Positions 7,835 through 16,075 of a stretch of DNA of 42,586 bases are shown piece by piece. This DNA comes from Candidatus Pacearchaeota archaeon (lineage in GTDB: Archaea; Nanobdellota; Nanobdellia; Pacearchaeales; GW2011-AR1). The stretch lies in NCBI GenBank assembly GCA_017609885.1, contig JAFCDB010000009.1, forward strand, positions 1 to 42,586. Reading direction: 5' to 3'. A program made the position numbers and the translations under genes. The stretch's first letter is position 1; each line of letters starts with the position of its first letter. The notes under the pieces were generated by a model. It saw nothing but the letters and a program-made list of their open reading frames with translations, did no database searches and was not told the DNA's origin.

Positions 7835-10249
7835 ATGGAACTAAACTTTATCCCCCTTGATTACAACTCATTTGATTTTGAGGGAAAAAGCCACATAAAA
7901 ATATTTGGAAAAACATCAACAGGAAAGAGAATTTGCTTAATTGATAGTTGCGACTCTTATTTCTGGGCAATATTAAAACCAAAAACAACCAGCAAAAAAA
8001 TAAAAAAATTAATTGAGAAAATAAACAAAATAAAAATTGAAAATAGCAAAGTCATAAAAACAGAATTGCATGAAAAAAAATTGCAGGGAGAAAATGTAAA
8101 AGCACTAAAAATCCTGGTTTCAAATTCAAGAGACATAAAAAAAATTGCAGAAAAAATTAAATTGTGGGAAATTGAAAAAATCAGGGAAGTTGATTTGAAT
8201 TTTATAACAAGATACATCATTGAAAAAAAACTCGTTCCAGGAAATTGGTATAATATCAAAGGGGAAATTATTGATAATCAGGAGTTAGATGTTGACTTCT
8301 GCATTGGAATAGAGAAAATTGAAAAGATTGAAAGAGAGAAAAAATTTGTCCCAAAAGTTTTGGCATTTGATATTGAAACTGAAGAGTTTGAAATTGGCAG
8401 GGGCGAGATTTTTATGATGTCACTTGTTTCTGAGAATTTTAAGAAAGTTTTGTCATGCAAAAAATGCAGCGAAAAATTAAAATTTGTTGAGTGCTTTTCA
8501 TCAGAAAAACAAATGCTTGAAGCATTTGTGAAATATATAAAAGAAATTTCTCCAGATATTTTAACAGGATATTTTTCAGATGGTTTTGATTTACCTTACC
8601 TAAAAGCAAGAGCTGAAAAAAACAAAATAAAACTCTGCCTTGGACTTGACAATAGCATTCCAAAATTCAGCGGTGGCAGAAACCCTCGAGGAAAAATCAA
8701 AGGAAGAGTTCATGTTGATTTATTCCAATTTATAAAAACAGCTTACTCACAGTATCTTCAGAGCGAAACTCTTGGTTTAGGCGATGTTGCGAATGAACTT
8801 CTTGGAGAAAAAAAATTTGACTACGAATTCAAACAAAAAGAAAAAATGAAAAAAAACGACTGGGAAGAATTTTTCAAATATAATCTTCAGGACTCTATCC
8901 TAACCTATAATTTATTTATGAAAGCTTGGCCAGATATGTTAGAATTTTCAAGAGTAATGCAGGAGCCATTGTTTGAAGTTTCGCGAAACGGAATGAGTGC
9001 AAATGTTGAAAATTATATTATCCACAATCTCGAGAAGTATAATGAAATAATTGAACAAAAACCTACACACGAAATGATTTCAACAAGAAGAGCAAGAGAA
9101 AGATACACTGGAGCGTTTGTATTGCAACCAATTCCAAAGCTTTATGAGAACATTGCAATGTTTGATTTTACAAGCTACTGGCCAAGCATTATTGCAACTT
9201 TTAACTTATCTTCATCAACTTACAGAAAAAATAAAACTACAGAAGCAAGAACAATTAATATTGGAAACAAGAAATTACATTTTTCAAAAAAAATAGGATT
9301 TTTTCCAGACATGCTAAAAGAAATTATTTTGTTGAGAAAAAAATTCAAAAAAGAATATCAGAGTTCTCCATCCCCTATCCTAAAAGCCAGAAGCAACGCA
9401 TTTAAACTTCTTGCAAATGCCTCCTATGGCTACCAGGGATTTTTCGGAGCAAGATATTACTGCCCTGAAGCAAGTGCTGCAACAACTGCAATTTCGCGCG
9501 ATTTTATAAAAAAAGTAATTGATGATTCAAAAAAAGCTGGTTTCAATGCAATTTACAGCGACACAGATTCAATCGCTCTCGAACAAAAAAACAAAACAAA
9601 AAAACAATCCCTTGAATTTCTCAAAAAAATAAATTCAAAACTTCCAGGAATTATGGAGTTAGAGTTAGAAGACTTTTACAAACGAGGAATTTGGGTCACA
9701 ACGCGAAAAGGCGAAATAGGCGCAAAGAAAAAATATGCTCTGATAAATGAAAATGGAAAGATGAAAGTCCGAGGATTTGAAACTGTCCGGCGGGATTGGT
9801 GCGGGTTTGCAAGAAAATTACAAAATGAAGTTTTAGAGAAAATATTAAAAAATGGGAATGAAAAATCTGCACTTGAATTTCTAAAAGAAAAAATAAAAAA
9901 AATAAAAAGCAGAAATATAGAAAAAAAAGATTTGATTATTAAGACGCAGTTGAAAAAACCGCTTTCAGAATACAAAGCAGTAACTCCTCATGTAACAATC
10001 GCAAAAAAAATGCTCGCAATGGAAATACCTGTAAATCAAGGAATGTTAATTCAATATTTTATTGCAGAAAGCAAGGACAAAAAAGCCTTAACACGAGATA
10101 GAGCAGTTTTTCCCGACGATAGCCGGGATTATGACATCAGGTATTATCTGGAAAAACAAATTCTGCCTGCTGTTGAAAATATTTTCCAAGTTTTCAATAT
10201 TAACGTTAATGAACTTTTGGAAAACGACAAGCAAATGAAGTTGTTCTGA
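7835..10249 (+). CDS. polB: Family B replicative DNA polymerase with 3'-5' exonuclease
   Basis: Replicative DNA-dependent DNA polymerase of 804 residues. The ATG at 7835 (MELNFIPLDY) is preferred over the track start at 7766 because a TATA box (TTTAATAT) sits about 25 bases before it and family N-termini match here. The proofreading domain shows ExoI FDIETE near residue 179, an ExoII region with YFSDGFDLPYL, and ExoIII YNLQDS. Polymerase motif A is FDFTSYWPSII near residue 444, motif B is in LLANASYGY, and motif C is YSDTDS near residue 574. The C-terminus, KQMKLF, resembles a truncated PCNA-binding box. Motif A reads SYW where SLY is typical. Confidence 0.96.
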   Translation: MELNFIPLDYNSFDFEGKSHIKIFGKTSTGKRICLIDSCDSYFWAILKPKTTSKKIKKLIEKINKIKIENSKVIKTELHEKKLQGENVKALKILVSNSRDIKKIAEKIKLWEIEKIREVDLNFITRYIIEKKLVPGNWYNIKGEIIDNQELDVDFCIGIEKIEKIEREKKFVPKVLAFDIETEEFEIGRGEIFMMSLVSENFKKVLSCKKCSEKLKFVECFSSEKQMLEAFVKYIKEISPDILTGYFSDGFDLPYLKARAEKNKIKLCLGLDNSIPKFSGGRNPRGKIKGRVHVDLFQFIKTAYSQYLQSETLGLGDVANELLGEKKFDYEFKQKEKMKKNDWEEFFKYNLQDSILTYNLFMKAWPDMLEFSRVMQEPLFEVSRNGMSANVENYIIHNLEKYNEIIEQKPTHEMISTRRARERYTGAFVLQPIPKLYENIAMFDFTSYWPSIIATFNLSSSTYRKNKTTEARTINIGNKKLHFSKKIGFFPDMLKEIILLRKKFKKEYQSSPSPILKARSNAFKLLANASYGYQGFFGARYYCPEASAATTAISRDFIKKVIDDSKKAGFNAIYSDTDSIALEQKNKTKKQSLEFLKKINSKLPGIMELELEDFYKRGIWVTTRKGEIGAKKKYALINENGKMKVRGFETVRRDWCGFARKLQNEVLEKILKNGNEKSALEFLKEKIKKIKSRNIEKKDLIIKTQLKKPLSEYKAVTPHVTIAKKMLAMEIPVNQGMLIQYFIAESKDKKALTRDRAVFPDDSRDYDIRYYLEKQILPAVENIFQVFNINVNELLENDKQMKLF

Positions 10250-10313
10250 CAAAATTATAAAGATTCTAATCTACTATAGAAATATTTTTATAGTTGGAGT
10301 TTGTTGTCAAGGA

Positions 10314-10529
10314 ATGGGAAGTCAAGCATTAATAGAGGATTACAAGAGGAATGCTGGAGAAGGTTATCAAGAAATTTTTACACAATATGGGGGACTTAAG
10401 GGATTTATTCTTCCTCAACTGAAATTAGAAAAATCTTGCAGAGGTGCAGCAGAATTTGCAAGGGCATTGGAAAAATGTCTTGAGATGGCAAAGCATGGCG
10501 ATGTTTTTTTTACTTTGGTTAAAAGATAA
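10314..10529 (+). CDS. Hypothetical 71-residue protein
   Basis: A short ORF starting just after an AAGGA stretch, between polB and the L7Ae gene. The product (MGSQALIEDYKRNAGEGYQ...) is mixed helical with two cysteines and no recognised motif. A TATA-like TTTTTATAG lies upstream. It is not obviously a shadow of another gene, since the overlapping minus-strand ORF is weaker. I cannot assign a function. Confidence 0.5.
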   Translation: MGSQALIEDYKRNAGEGYQEIFTQYGGLKGFILPQLKLEKSCRGAAEFARALEKCLEMAKHGDVFFTLVKR

Positions 10530-10611
10530 TAGATTTAAATTTTCCACAGGAAAATTTATAAACCCATTCTTCAATAAATATTCAACCAATGAAGTAAATA
10601 CGGAGGTCAAA

Positions 10612-10911
10612 ATGGACTTCTACACAATTGTTGAAAAAGCAAGAAAAACAGGAAAAATTGAAAAAGGAACTAATGAAGTTACCAAGGCGATTGAGCGGGG
10701 AACTGCTAAGCTTGTAATTGCAGCTGCAGATGTTAATCCGAAAGAGATAACTCAACATTTAGCTATTTTGTGCAAGGAAAAGGGAATCAAATACGGAGAA
10801 GTTGACAGCAAACAAAAATTAGGAATTTCTGTTGGAATTCCAGTAAAGTGTTCAAGTGTTGCAGTTGTTGAAGCAGGAGATGTTGAAAAAGAAATTGCTA
10901 ATTTGAAATAA
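10612..10911 (+). CDS. rpl7ae: Ribosomal protein L7Ae (K-turn binding)
   Basis: L7Ae binds kink-turns in 23S rRNA, in box C/D and H/ACA guide RNPs and in archaeal RNase P. The product is 99 residues from the ATG at 10612, chosen over the track start at 10444 because a strong Shine-Dalgarno GGAGGTC lies five bases upstream. Family hallmarks are GTNEVTKAIERG, KLVIAAADVNPKEI, LCKEKGI and a C-terminal SVAVVEAGD. A TATA box (AATTTATAAACC) near 10553 would give a short leader carrying the Shine-Dalgarno. It is the first gene of the ribosomal cluster running to eL24, though four unknown small ORFs interrupt it. Confidence 0.95.
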   Translation: MDFYTIVEKARKTGKIEKGTNEVTKAIERGTAKLVIAAADVNPKEITQHLAILCKEKGIKYGEVDSKQKLGISVGIPVKCSSVAVVEAGDVEKEIANLK

Positions 10912-10924
10912 TGGAGAAATTAAA

Positions 10925-11113
10925 ATGGAAAATGAGAAAAAAGTTCCAGAAGATAAAAAGAGAAAACCTAGAGAGAATTTTGTAGGTTATAGGGCAGGAT
11001 GTGATTCAGTAAAAGATTGTCCTGAAGAAAGAGGAGGATTAATGGAGTATTGTGTAATGAATAAAGATAGAAATTTAGTTGCTGGGATTTCAGGAGAAAT
11101 TAGGACAAAATGA
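10925..11113 (+). CDS. Hypothetical 62-residue protein in the ribosomal cluster
   Basis: A small, hydrophilic, Lys/Glu-rich protein with three cysteines (AGCDSVKDCPEE, EYCVM). It starts 13 bases after the L7Ae stop, in the same direction. No family is recognised. Its position, between L7Ae and eS28, and its close spacing suggest co-transcription. Confidence 0.55.
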   Translation: MENEKKVPEDKKRKPRENFVGYRAGCDSVKDCPEERGGLMEYCVMNKDRNLVAGISGEIRTK

Positions 11114-11173
11114 AAAGTAAATTAAATTTTGAGATTTTGAAATGAGAAAAATTATTAAGGAGAGGTTAGGATA

Positions 11174-11383
11174 ATGGCGCGATTATTAAATGTTGAGGAG
11201 TGTGTAGAATCTTTTGGAAGTCATGGAGAAGCTTATCCTTATGATTTGACATATTTTGATTTAGGAAAATATCATGAGCAGGAAATGAAAATTGTTCTTA
11301 AAAAATTGAAGCTAGAAGTTGAGGGGGATAATGATTTATATATATTTTTTTCAGTAGATTCTAGAAATGGAGGAGAGGAATAA
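11174..11383 (+). CDS. Hypothetical 69-residue acidic protein in the ribosomal cluster
   Basis: A short acidic ORF (MARLLNVEECVESF...) preceded by GGAGAGGTTAGG, a plausible ribosome binding site. It has no recognised motif. It is followed immediately by another small ORF whose Shine-Dalgarno lies in this gene's last codons, so the two are probably translationally linked. Confidence 0.55.
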   Translation: MARLLNVEECVESFGSHGEAYPYDLTYFDLGKYHEQEMKIVLKKLKLEVEGDNDLYIFFSVDSRNGGEE

Positions 11384-11384
11384 A

Positions 11385-11612
11385 ATGAATCAAGAAAGAA
11401 CATCCATTTTTATGAAAGAATTTTGTCCTTATCATACTTTAAATTCAGGTTTTGATATTTGTGATTCTAAAAAAAACCAAGGATTAAGAGGGAGAGAAAA
11501 ACTATGTGATTGCAGAGGGGATTATAGAGATTGTGAAGTTGGAAAAAGTGAAGATAGAAAAAGAGAACTGAAAGCACTGGGATTAAGTAAATTTTTGCTC
11601 TCATTAATTTAA
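11385..11612 (+). CDS. Hypothetical cysteine-containing 75-residue protein
   Basis: The ATG at 11385 (MNQERTSIF) is chosen over 11367 because the strong GGAGGAG ribosome binding site sits just upstream of it. The product has five cysteines ([26 protein letters not shown]) whose spacing could form a metal site, though no known zinc-finger pattern fits cleanly. It ends one base before the eS28 start. No function is assigned. Confidence 0.55.
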   Translation: MNQERTSIFMKEFCPYHTLNSGFDICDSKKNQGLRGREKLCDCRGDYRDCEVGKSEDRKRELKALGLSKFLLSLI

Positions 11613-11613
11613 A

Positions 11614-11898
11614 ATGGCGCCACCAAAAAAAGAAAAAAAATCACAGCAAAAAAAGGAGACTATTCGATTTAGTGAGAAAGCTGTTCCTGCTGTTGTTGAA
11701 GAAATTGTAGGCAGAACTGGTTTTAGGGGAGAAGTAACTCAAGTTAAGGTAAAGGTTTTGGAAGGTAGGAACAAAGGCAGAAGTATGAGAAGAAATGTTA
11801 AAGGCAGTGTTCGATTAAATGATGTTTTGATGCTTCGAGAAACTGAAATTGAAGCTCGGAGAATTAGAAGTAAAGTAACTAAGGGGACATATACTTAA
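11614..11898 (+). CDS. rps28e: Ribosomal protein eS28
   Basis: Small-subunit ribosomal protein of the eS28 (S28e) family, an OB-fold protein near the mRNA exit. The family core is plain: [37 protein letters not shown] and EARRIRS. The basic N-terminal extension ([14 protein letters not shown]) of about 20 residues is common in archaeal members. Its usual archaeal neighbours, L7Ae and eL24, are both here but separated by small unknown genes. Confidence 0.96.
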   Translation: MAPPKKEKKSQQKKETIRFSEKAVPAVVEEIVGRTGFRGEVTQVKVKVLEGRNKGRSMRRNVKGSVRLNDVLMLRETEIEARRIRSKVTKGTYT

Positions 11899-11899
11899 A

Positions 11900-12196
11900 A
11901 TGAAAGGAAAAAGTGCGCCTGCGATGAAAAGACCTAAAAGATGGGCTAGAAAATCTGAAGCACTTGATTTTTTAGATTCATTTAAATCAATAGAGAATTT
12001 AGTTGGTGATAGAATAGGTGGTTCTTTTACTATTGATTTTAGAGGGATGAGAAATAAAGAAAAATATAGGAAGAGGATAATTCGTGCACTTACTAATAGA
12101 GGATATGGAGTTACTTGGTCATTTAATCATGAACATGAACCTTATGGAGCTTGTGAAATGGGATATGATTTAGTTGGAAAAAGGAGGAACTTGTAG
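11900..12196 (+). CDS. Hypothetical basic 98-residue protein between eS28 and eL24
   Basis: A basic protein beginning MKGKSAPAMKRPKRW and then mixed alpha/beta (GGSFTIDFRGMRNKEKYR, NRGYGVTWSFNHEHEP). It starts one base after the eS28 stop, so it is co-transcribed and likely co-translated. The basic N-terminus suggests nucleic-acid or ribosome contact, which is inference only. No family is recognised. Confidence 0.6.
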   Translation: MKGKSAPAMKRPKRWARKSEALDFLDSFKSIENLVGDRIGGSFTIDFRGMRNKEKYRKRIIRALTNRGYGVTWSFNHEHEPYGACEMGYDLVGKRRNL

Positions 12197-12201
12197 TCAA
12201 A

Positions 12202-12438
12202 ATGAATTTAGATGTAAGAGAATTTATTAAGGGATTAGAGTCGTTAAGTAGCGGAGAGAATGAAGTGATGTTTGGTCCCTATGTAGCTGACGATGCTATT
12301 GAAATTAATAGAGATATTAAGAGAAAATTTGCAAGAGAGTATGAATCAGATATTTTTCCACTTCCATCAAATGAAAAGGGTCCAAAATATTATAAAATTA
12401 AATACACAAAACCTAAAGGAGAAACTGAAGATGCCTAA
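12202..12438 (+). CDS. Hypothetical 78-residue protein overlapping eL24
   Basis: A small acidic protein (MNLDVREFIKGLESL...) starting five bases after the preceding ORF. Its 3' end overlaps the start of eL24 by eight bases (ATGCCTAA), so translation of eL24 may depend on it. No known domain is seen. The basic upstream partner and this acidic product could be a pair, but that is speculation from charge and spacing. Confidence 0.6.
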   Translation: MNLDVREFIKGLESLSSGENEVMFGPYVADDAIEINRDIKRKFAREYESDIFPLPSNEKGPKYYKIKYTKPKGETEDA

Positions 12439-12619
12439 ATGCAGTTTTTGCAAAAAAAATTATGATGTTCCGCATGGAATGACTTTTGTTTTGCCTAATG
12501 GAGACCTTTTGTATTTTTGTTCTTCAAAGTGCCAAAAAAATCACAAGCTTGGTAGAAGAGGCGAGAAAAAAAATTGGGTGAGAAAGAAAAAAAAGATTAA
12601 GAAAATATCTAAGAAATAA
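12431..12619 (+). CDS. rpl24e: Ribosomal protein eL24 (zinc-binding)
   Basis: Large-subunit ribosomal protein eL24 (L24e) of 62 residues. The ATG at 12431 is chosen, not the track start at 12293, because MPKCSFC is the family N-terminus. The zinc site is CSFC (Cx2C) plus CSSKC (Cx3C), separated by GMTFVLPNGDLLYF as in the family. The C-terminus is very basic. It ends the ribosomal cluster; the ndk or infB gene that often follows in other archaea is absent. Confidence 0.95.
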   Translation: MPKCSFCKKNYDVPHGMTFVLPNGDLLYFCSSKCQKNHKLGRRGEKKNWVRKKKKIKKISKK

Positions 12620-12691
12620 TTTTATCAAGCTATAACCTTTATTAAAAGAGGAGTAGATAAATTATAAAAACCTCTCCTTCTAATTTTCACC

Positions 12692-13474
12692 ATGGCAAAA
12701 ATAAGATTCGGGCCTGGAGGCTTAGGTCCTGCAAAATATGCAATAGAAAATCTAAAAAGATTTCACAAACAAGGATTAAGAGCTTGCGAAATTGAATTCA
12801 CTCATGGAATTTACATAAAAGAAGAGCAATGCAAAGAAATTTGGAAGGCGGCAAAGAAACTGGATATTAAACTCAGCATACATTCGCAATACTGGATAAA
12901 TTTAAATTCCAAAGATAAGAAAAAAATAGAAGCAAGTAAAAAAAGAATTTTAGATTGCTGCAAAATCGGAGAATTACTCGGAGCATATCAAGTTGTTTTT
13001 CATCCAGGCTATTATGGGAAAAAATCAAAAGAAGAAAGTTATGAAACTATTAAAAATGCGATTTTAGAAATACAGAAAAAAATAAAAAAACAAGGATGGA
13101 AAATTAAACTTTCCGCAGAGACAACTGGAAAGATTAATGTTTTTGGGAGTGTGGAAGAGATTTTGAATTTAGTTGGGGAAACAAGCTGCGATTTTACAAT
13201 TGACTTTGCGCATTTGTTTGCAAGAAATCAAGGAAAACTTTCTTATGAATATTTCATAGAAAAATTAAAACTCTTTAAAAAACTTCACTGCCACTTTTCA
13301 GGAATTGAATTTGGGGAAAAAGGAGAAAAAAGGCATAAACTAACAAAAGAAAAATATTGGAGAGAATTACTTGAAGCTCTAAAAAAAACAAACCACGAAC
13401 TTGTGATAATTAATGAGTCTCCTGATCCTGTTGGAGATGCTGTTTTAGGGCTGAGGGTTTGGGAAAGTTTGTAA
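12692..13474 (+). CDS. nfo: Endonuclease IV-like AP endonuclease (TIM barrel)
   Basis: A 260-residue protein of the AP endonuclease 2 / endonuclease IV family, which cuts DNA at abasic sites in base-excision repair. Metal-ligand regions are visible: IHSQYWINL, VVFHPGYYG, LSAETTGK, FTIDFAHLFA, LHCHFSGIEFG and IINESPDP. It starts at MAKIRFGPGG, with a TATA box (AATTATAAAAAC) about 30 bases before the ATG. Short archaeal members are typical. A sugar isomerase of the same fold is the main alternative, but the HPG, E and DFAHLFA segments fit the nuclease better. Confidence 0.87.
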   Translation: MAKIRFGPGGLGPAKYAIENLKRFHKQGLRACEIEFTHGIYIKEEQCKEIWKAAKKLDIKLSIHSQYWINLNSKDKKKIEASKKRILDCCKIGELLGAYQVVFHPGYYGKKSKEESYETIKNAILEIQKKIKKQGWKIKLSAETTGKINVFGSVEEILNLVGETSCDFTIDFAHLFARNQGKLSYEYFIEKLKLFKKLHCHFSGIEFGEKGEKRHKLTKEKYWRELLEALKKTNHELVIINESPDPVGDAVLGLRVWESL

Positions 13475-13482
13475 TTTATTTG

Positions 13483-13735
13483 TTTGGGGAAGGGGAAAAT
13501 TGTTCGCTTCGCTCAATATATAAAAAATTCTCTCAGGGTTCAGAAATTTCTTAGGAAATAAGTTAATGCAAAAAATCCGACGAAGATTTGCAGATTTGGT
13601 TTTCTTTGAATTTATAGATGCTGTTTTCTTTAGGTTGGATAATTAAGTTATAATCATAGTAAATATTGTTCTAAACATTAGCAGTATTCCCCCGAAGAGT
13701 CGTGCCAAAGGCCGACTTGAAAGTGTCCCCCTCCA
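13483..13735. repeat. Intergenic structured unit, copy 1 (related to 16076-16356)
   Basis: An AT-rich gap without genes that aligns to the 16.1-16.35 kb region. Shared blocks include GTTAATGC, GTTTTCTT.AGGTTGGA and the near-identical CATAGTAAATATTGTTC...ACATTA.CAG.ATTCC, followed by a hairpin at 13697-13718 (arms GAGTCG/CGACTT and GCC/GGC). The left end has TTTGGGGAAGGGG and the right end is C-rich, so terminal pairing is decayed here. It may be a structured RNA or the remnant of a small non-coding mobile element. Confidence 0.75.
13697..13718. other. Covarying hairpin in unit copy 1
   Basis: The stem is GAGTCG / CGACTT with a bulged T, then GCC / GGC closing an AAA loop. The homologous hairpin at 16313-16334 has GAATCC / GGATTC and GCT / AGC with loop GGA. 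Three pairs change on both sides (G-C to A-U, G-C to C-G, C-G to U-A), and one G.U becomes G-C. Confidence 0.75.
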
Positions 13736-13744
13736 ATTCTTCCC

Positions 13745-14134
13745 CTAAATTCCCTTCCTCAACTCCCCCAATAATTTCTTATTAATAATCACTTTCGCCT
13801 TTTTTAGTTTATCAATTATCTCACGCTTTTTCTTCACTTCTGCTAAAGGAACAACATCAATCTTATACCTGCCTTTTTCAATTTTCTCCTCAACTTTTGT
13901 AGAAACAGCTAAAATCTCTGCTTTTTTCCCCTGCATTTTAATAAAATAAACTCCTAAAATTTCCTCAAGAATTGGCGCGAGAATTTTCATAACATCTTTT
14001 TTCGGAGCTAAAGGAAGAGTTGCAACAAAAACTCGAACATCAGCCCCTAATAGATATTTTGGCAGTAAAACTCCGCAGCTATTTCCAACTTTTCGCGTCT
14101 TTCTTAAAAATCTTCTTTGTTTTATTTCCTGCAT
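13745..14134 (-). CDS. AbrB/SpoVT-like DNA-binding domain protein
   Basis: A 129-residue protein whose N-terminus (RKTRKVGNSCGVLLPKYLLGADVRV) matches the swapped-hairpin AbrB/MazE fold used by transition-state regulators and antitoxins. The remainder is a basic, Lys-rich alpha/beta region with no known domain. It is divergent from the S-layer-like gene. Two palindromes GTTATAAC, 11 bases apart, lie upstream of its TATA-like ATAAAAATA and could be its operator. Autoregulation or control of the surface protein gene is an inference. Its 3' end abuts structured unit copy 1. Confidence 0.7.
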   Translation of the reverse strand: MQEIKQRRFLRKTRKVGNSCGVLLPKYLLGADVRVFVATLPLAPKKDVMKILAPILEEILGVYFIKMQGKKAEILAVSTKVEEKIEKGRYKIDVVPLAEVKKKREIIDKLKKAKVIINKKLLGELRKGI

Positions 14135-14171
14135 CTTATTTTACCCTCAATAAAAGTTATTTTTATCTCCT

Positions 14172-14190
14172 GTTATAACAAGGTTATAAC
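14172..14190. promoter_or_regulatory. Tandem palindrome GTTATAAC, candidate operator
   Basis: Two perfect copies of the 8-base palindrome GTTATAAC are separated by AAG, so their centres are 11 bp apart (about one helical turn). They lie between the divergent AbrB-like and S-layer-like genes, 38-56 bases before the AbrB ATG. Such spacing suits a dimeric regulator bound on one face of the DNA. Confidence 0.5.
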
Positions 14191-14261
14191 CAGATTTATA
14201 AATTTTTCTGTTTTAATATTTTATTCACCACTTAGTAGTTCTCTTTATTTGTTGTCACCAT

Positions 14262-14319
14262 AAAGTTTATAAACCATTATCAAGTCTAAATTTTAACCTA
14301 AATTTATAAAAAACCAAGA
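14262..14319 (+). promoter_or_regulatory. Promoter of the S-layer-like gene
   Basis: AAAGTTTATAAACC near 14265 is a strong archaeal BRE/TATA, predicting a start of transcription near 14295 and a leader of about 25 bases. A second TATA-like AATTTATAAAAAACC lies 12 bases before the ATG. The richer codon use and the strong box both suggest high expression. Confidence 0.55.
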
Positions 14320-15546
14320 ATGAATAACAAATTTATTTTGGGTTTCCTTGTAGCAGTTTTAGCTACTGCATTAGTTGCTAATTTGGCAATTGCAGCTGAA
14401 TTAGATGTTGGCACCCCAACTGTTAGTGTTGATGACATGTCTGTAGGAACTACACATAATGTGTCTGTTGTTGCTGGAGAAACATATCCAGTTGAAGTAA
14501 GATTCACAATGAGTGCAACTGCTGATGAAGCAAGCGATGTAGAAATTTCTGCATGGATCCAAGGCGAAAGAAACGACAGAGTCGACATTGAATTCGAAGA
14601 CCTTTTACCAGGTCAGAGATATGTTGCGAGACTTTCTGTAACTATTCCAGAAGACCTTGATGAAACTGAAGAACAATTAACTCTCTATTTGAGAATTGAA
14701 TCTGATGAAGGCAACTGGGAAGATGAATACACTCTTTATGCACAGAGGCAATCTGATAACCTTGAGTTCCTTTTGATCGACATGGATGACGAAGCAAGAG
14801 CTGGTGAAACAATTCCTGTAACAGTTGTTTTGAAAAACATGGGAAGACAAGATGCAGAAGACACTTTTGTAACTGTTAAAGTTCCTGAATTAGGAATTTC
14901 TCGGTCAGCGTACTTCGAAGACCTTTTTCCAGTAGATGGAACAGGGGACGACGATGATGACGAAGATGCAAGAGAGAAAAGAATCTTCTTGACAATTCCA
15001 GAAAGTGCTGATGTCGGTTCATACGAAGTAGAAGTAACTGCATACACTGATGAAACTGAATCAACTGTTGTTAAAGCTCTTGAAGTTATTGACGCAATGG
15101 TAGAAGGAAATGTTATTGCAAGTCCTTCAAGCCAGACTTTCGCAGTTGGAGAAGAAGTTGTTTATGAGTTGGTATTAGTTAACAGCGGTGAAGAAATCAC
15201 TGTTTACAACTTAGTACCTCAAGGCTCTGATGCATTAAGCATAAGTTTAAGCAACTCTTTTGTAACAGTTCCATCAGGTTCAAGTAGAACCGTGGATGTC
15301 TATGTAAAAGCTAACAGAGAAGGAACATTCAACTTCGCAGTTGATGCAACATCTGACAGTTTTACTGAAACAGCTCAATACAGTGCTACAGCAGAAGGAA
15401 GATCATTTGGTGGAGTAGCAGGCAACAATGTTGTCGCTTTAACAATTGTTTTAGCAATTGTTTTCATCGTATTAGTGATCATCTTAGCAGTATTGCTTAC
15501 AAGAAAACCAGAAAGAACAGAAGAATTCGGAGAAAGTTATTACTAA
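14320..15546 (+). CDS. S-layer-like surface protein with Ig-like domains and C-terminal anchor
   Basis: A 408-residue exported protein. Residues 1-26 form a signal peptide (FILGFLVAVLATALVANLAIAA). The ectodomain has three or so beta-rich repeats of the CARDB/Ig type (AGETYPVEVRFTM, AGETIPVTVVLKNMG, VGEEVVYELVLVNSG), with an acidic DDDDDED linker near residue 208. One transmembrane helix (NNVVALTIVLAIVFIVLVII) near residue 375 is followed by a short charged tail, so the bulk is outside the cell. Codon choice is more GC-rich and uniform than in the neighbours, as expected for an abundant protein. A long T-rich terminator follows. Confidence 0.85.
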   Translation: MNNKFILGFLVAVLATALVANLAIAAELDVGTPTVSVDDMSVGTTHNVSVVAGETYPVEVRFTMSATADEASDVEISAWIQGERNDRVDIEFEDLLPGQRYVARLSVTIPEDLDETEEQLTLYLRIESDEGNWEDEYTLYAQRQSDNLEFLLIDMDDEARAGETIPVTVVLKNMGRQDAEDTFVTVKVPELGISRSAYFEDLFPVDGTGDDDDDEDAREKRIFLTIPESADVGSYEVEVTAYTDETESTVVKALEVIDAMVEGNVIASPSSQTFAVGEEVVYELVLVNSGEEITVYNLVPQGSDALSISLSNSFVTVPSGSSRTVDVYVKANREGTFNFAVDATSDSFTETAQYSATAEGRSFGGVAGNNVVALTIVLAIVFIVLVIILAVLLTRKPERTEEFGESYY

Positions 15547-15547
15547 T

Positions 15548-15612
15548 TTAGTTTAATTTTTCTTTTATTTTTTTATTTTATTTTCTTCTTTTTTCTTTTC
15601 TTTTTTTATGTT
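15548..15612 (+). terminator. T-rich archaeal terminator after the surface protein gene
   Basis: About 60 bases composed almost only of T with scattered A/C (TTTAATTTTTCTTTTATTTT and onward) follow the stop codon. Poly-T tracts of this kind end transcription in archaea. It is the longest such tract in the window, consistent with a strongly expressed gene. Confidence 0.75.
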
Positions 15613-15650
15613 ACAATAAAATATTTAAGAAGGGGTGAATTGATGGTAGA

Positions 15651-16059
15651 ATGAAACTAAGGAAAATATTATGGACAGGTGAGAATGAAAGAAAAGAGAA
15701 AGTACTGAGAACCAAAATAGGATTAGACTTGGGAATAGCATCTGATTTTGTTAATAATGTAAGAGATGCAATAAAGGAACTTAATTCTAAGAAAAAGTAT
15801 GTAGGATTTTATGTTTCTAACTTATGGATGGATAGTGGAGAAGATTTCGAACTCCCAAAAAGAATCATGAAAGGATTTTTCGATGGAGGATTATACATCG
15901 TTGAATATGCTGTTGAAAAGGAACTTTCCTACTCTTGTTCATTCCCCAGCAACCAGGGAGATGATATTAACTAAAGCAGAGGATTTAGGAGCAGTTATAA
16001 TTCCAGGAGAAACTAAATACCCCTCTCTTTATTTTCAGGAAGTTTTTTTAGGGAATTAA
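15651..16059 (+). pseudogene. Unknown protein, likely frameshifted
   Basis: The track lists a 107-residue ORF (15651-15974, MKLRKILWTGENERKEKV...). Just before it stops, another frame takes over with convincing coding character (SPATREMILTKAEDLGAV, then IIPGETKYPSLYFQEVFL) and ends with TAA at 16059. The simplest reading is one gene of about 135 codons broken by a one-base shift around 15910-15955. The family is not recognised. It may be inactive, or the shift may be an assembly error. Confidence 0.5.
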
Positions 16060-16075
16060 TATAATTTTTCTGCTG

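Noticed and set aside
14736-15064. Serine- or leucine-rich minus-strand ORFs under the surface protein gene, and similar long antisense ORFs elsewhere
   Set aside because: They are shadows of the real genes, with biased Ser/Phe/Leu composition, no promoter and no motif.
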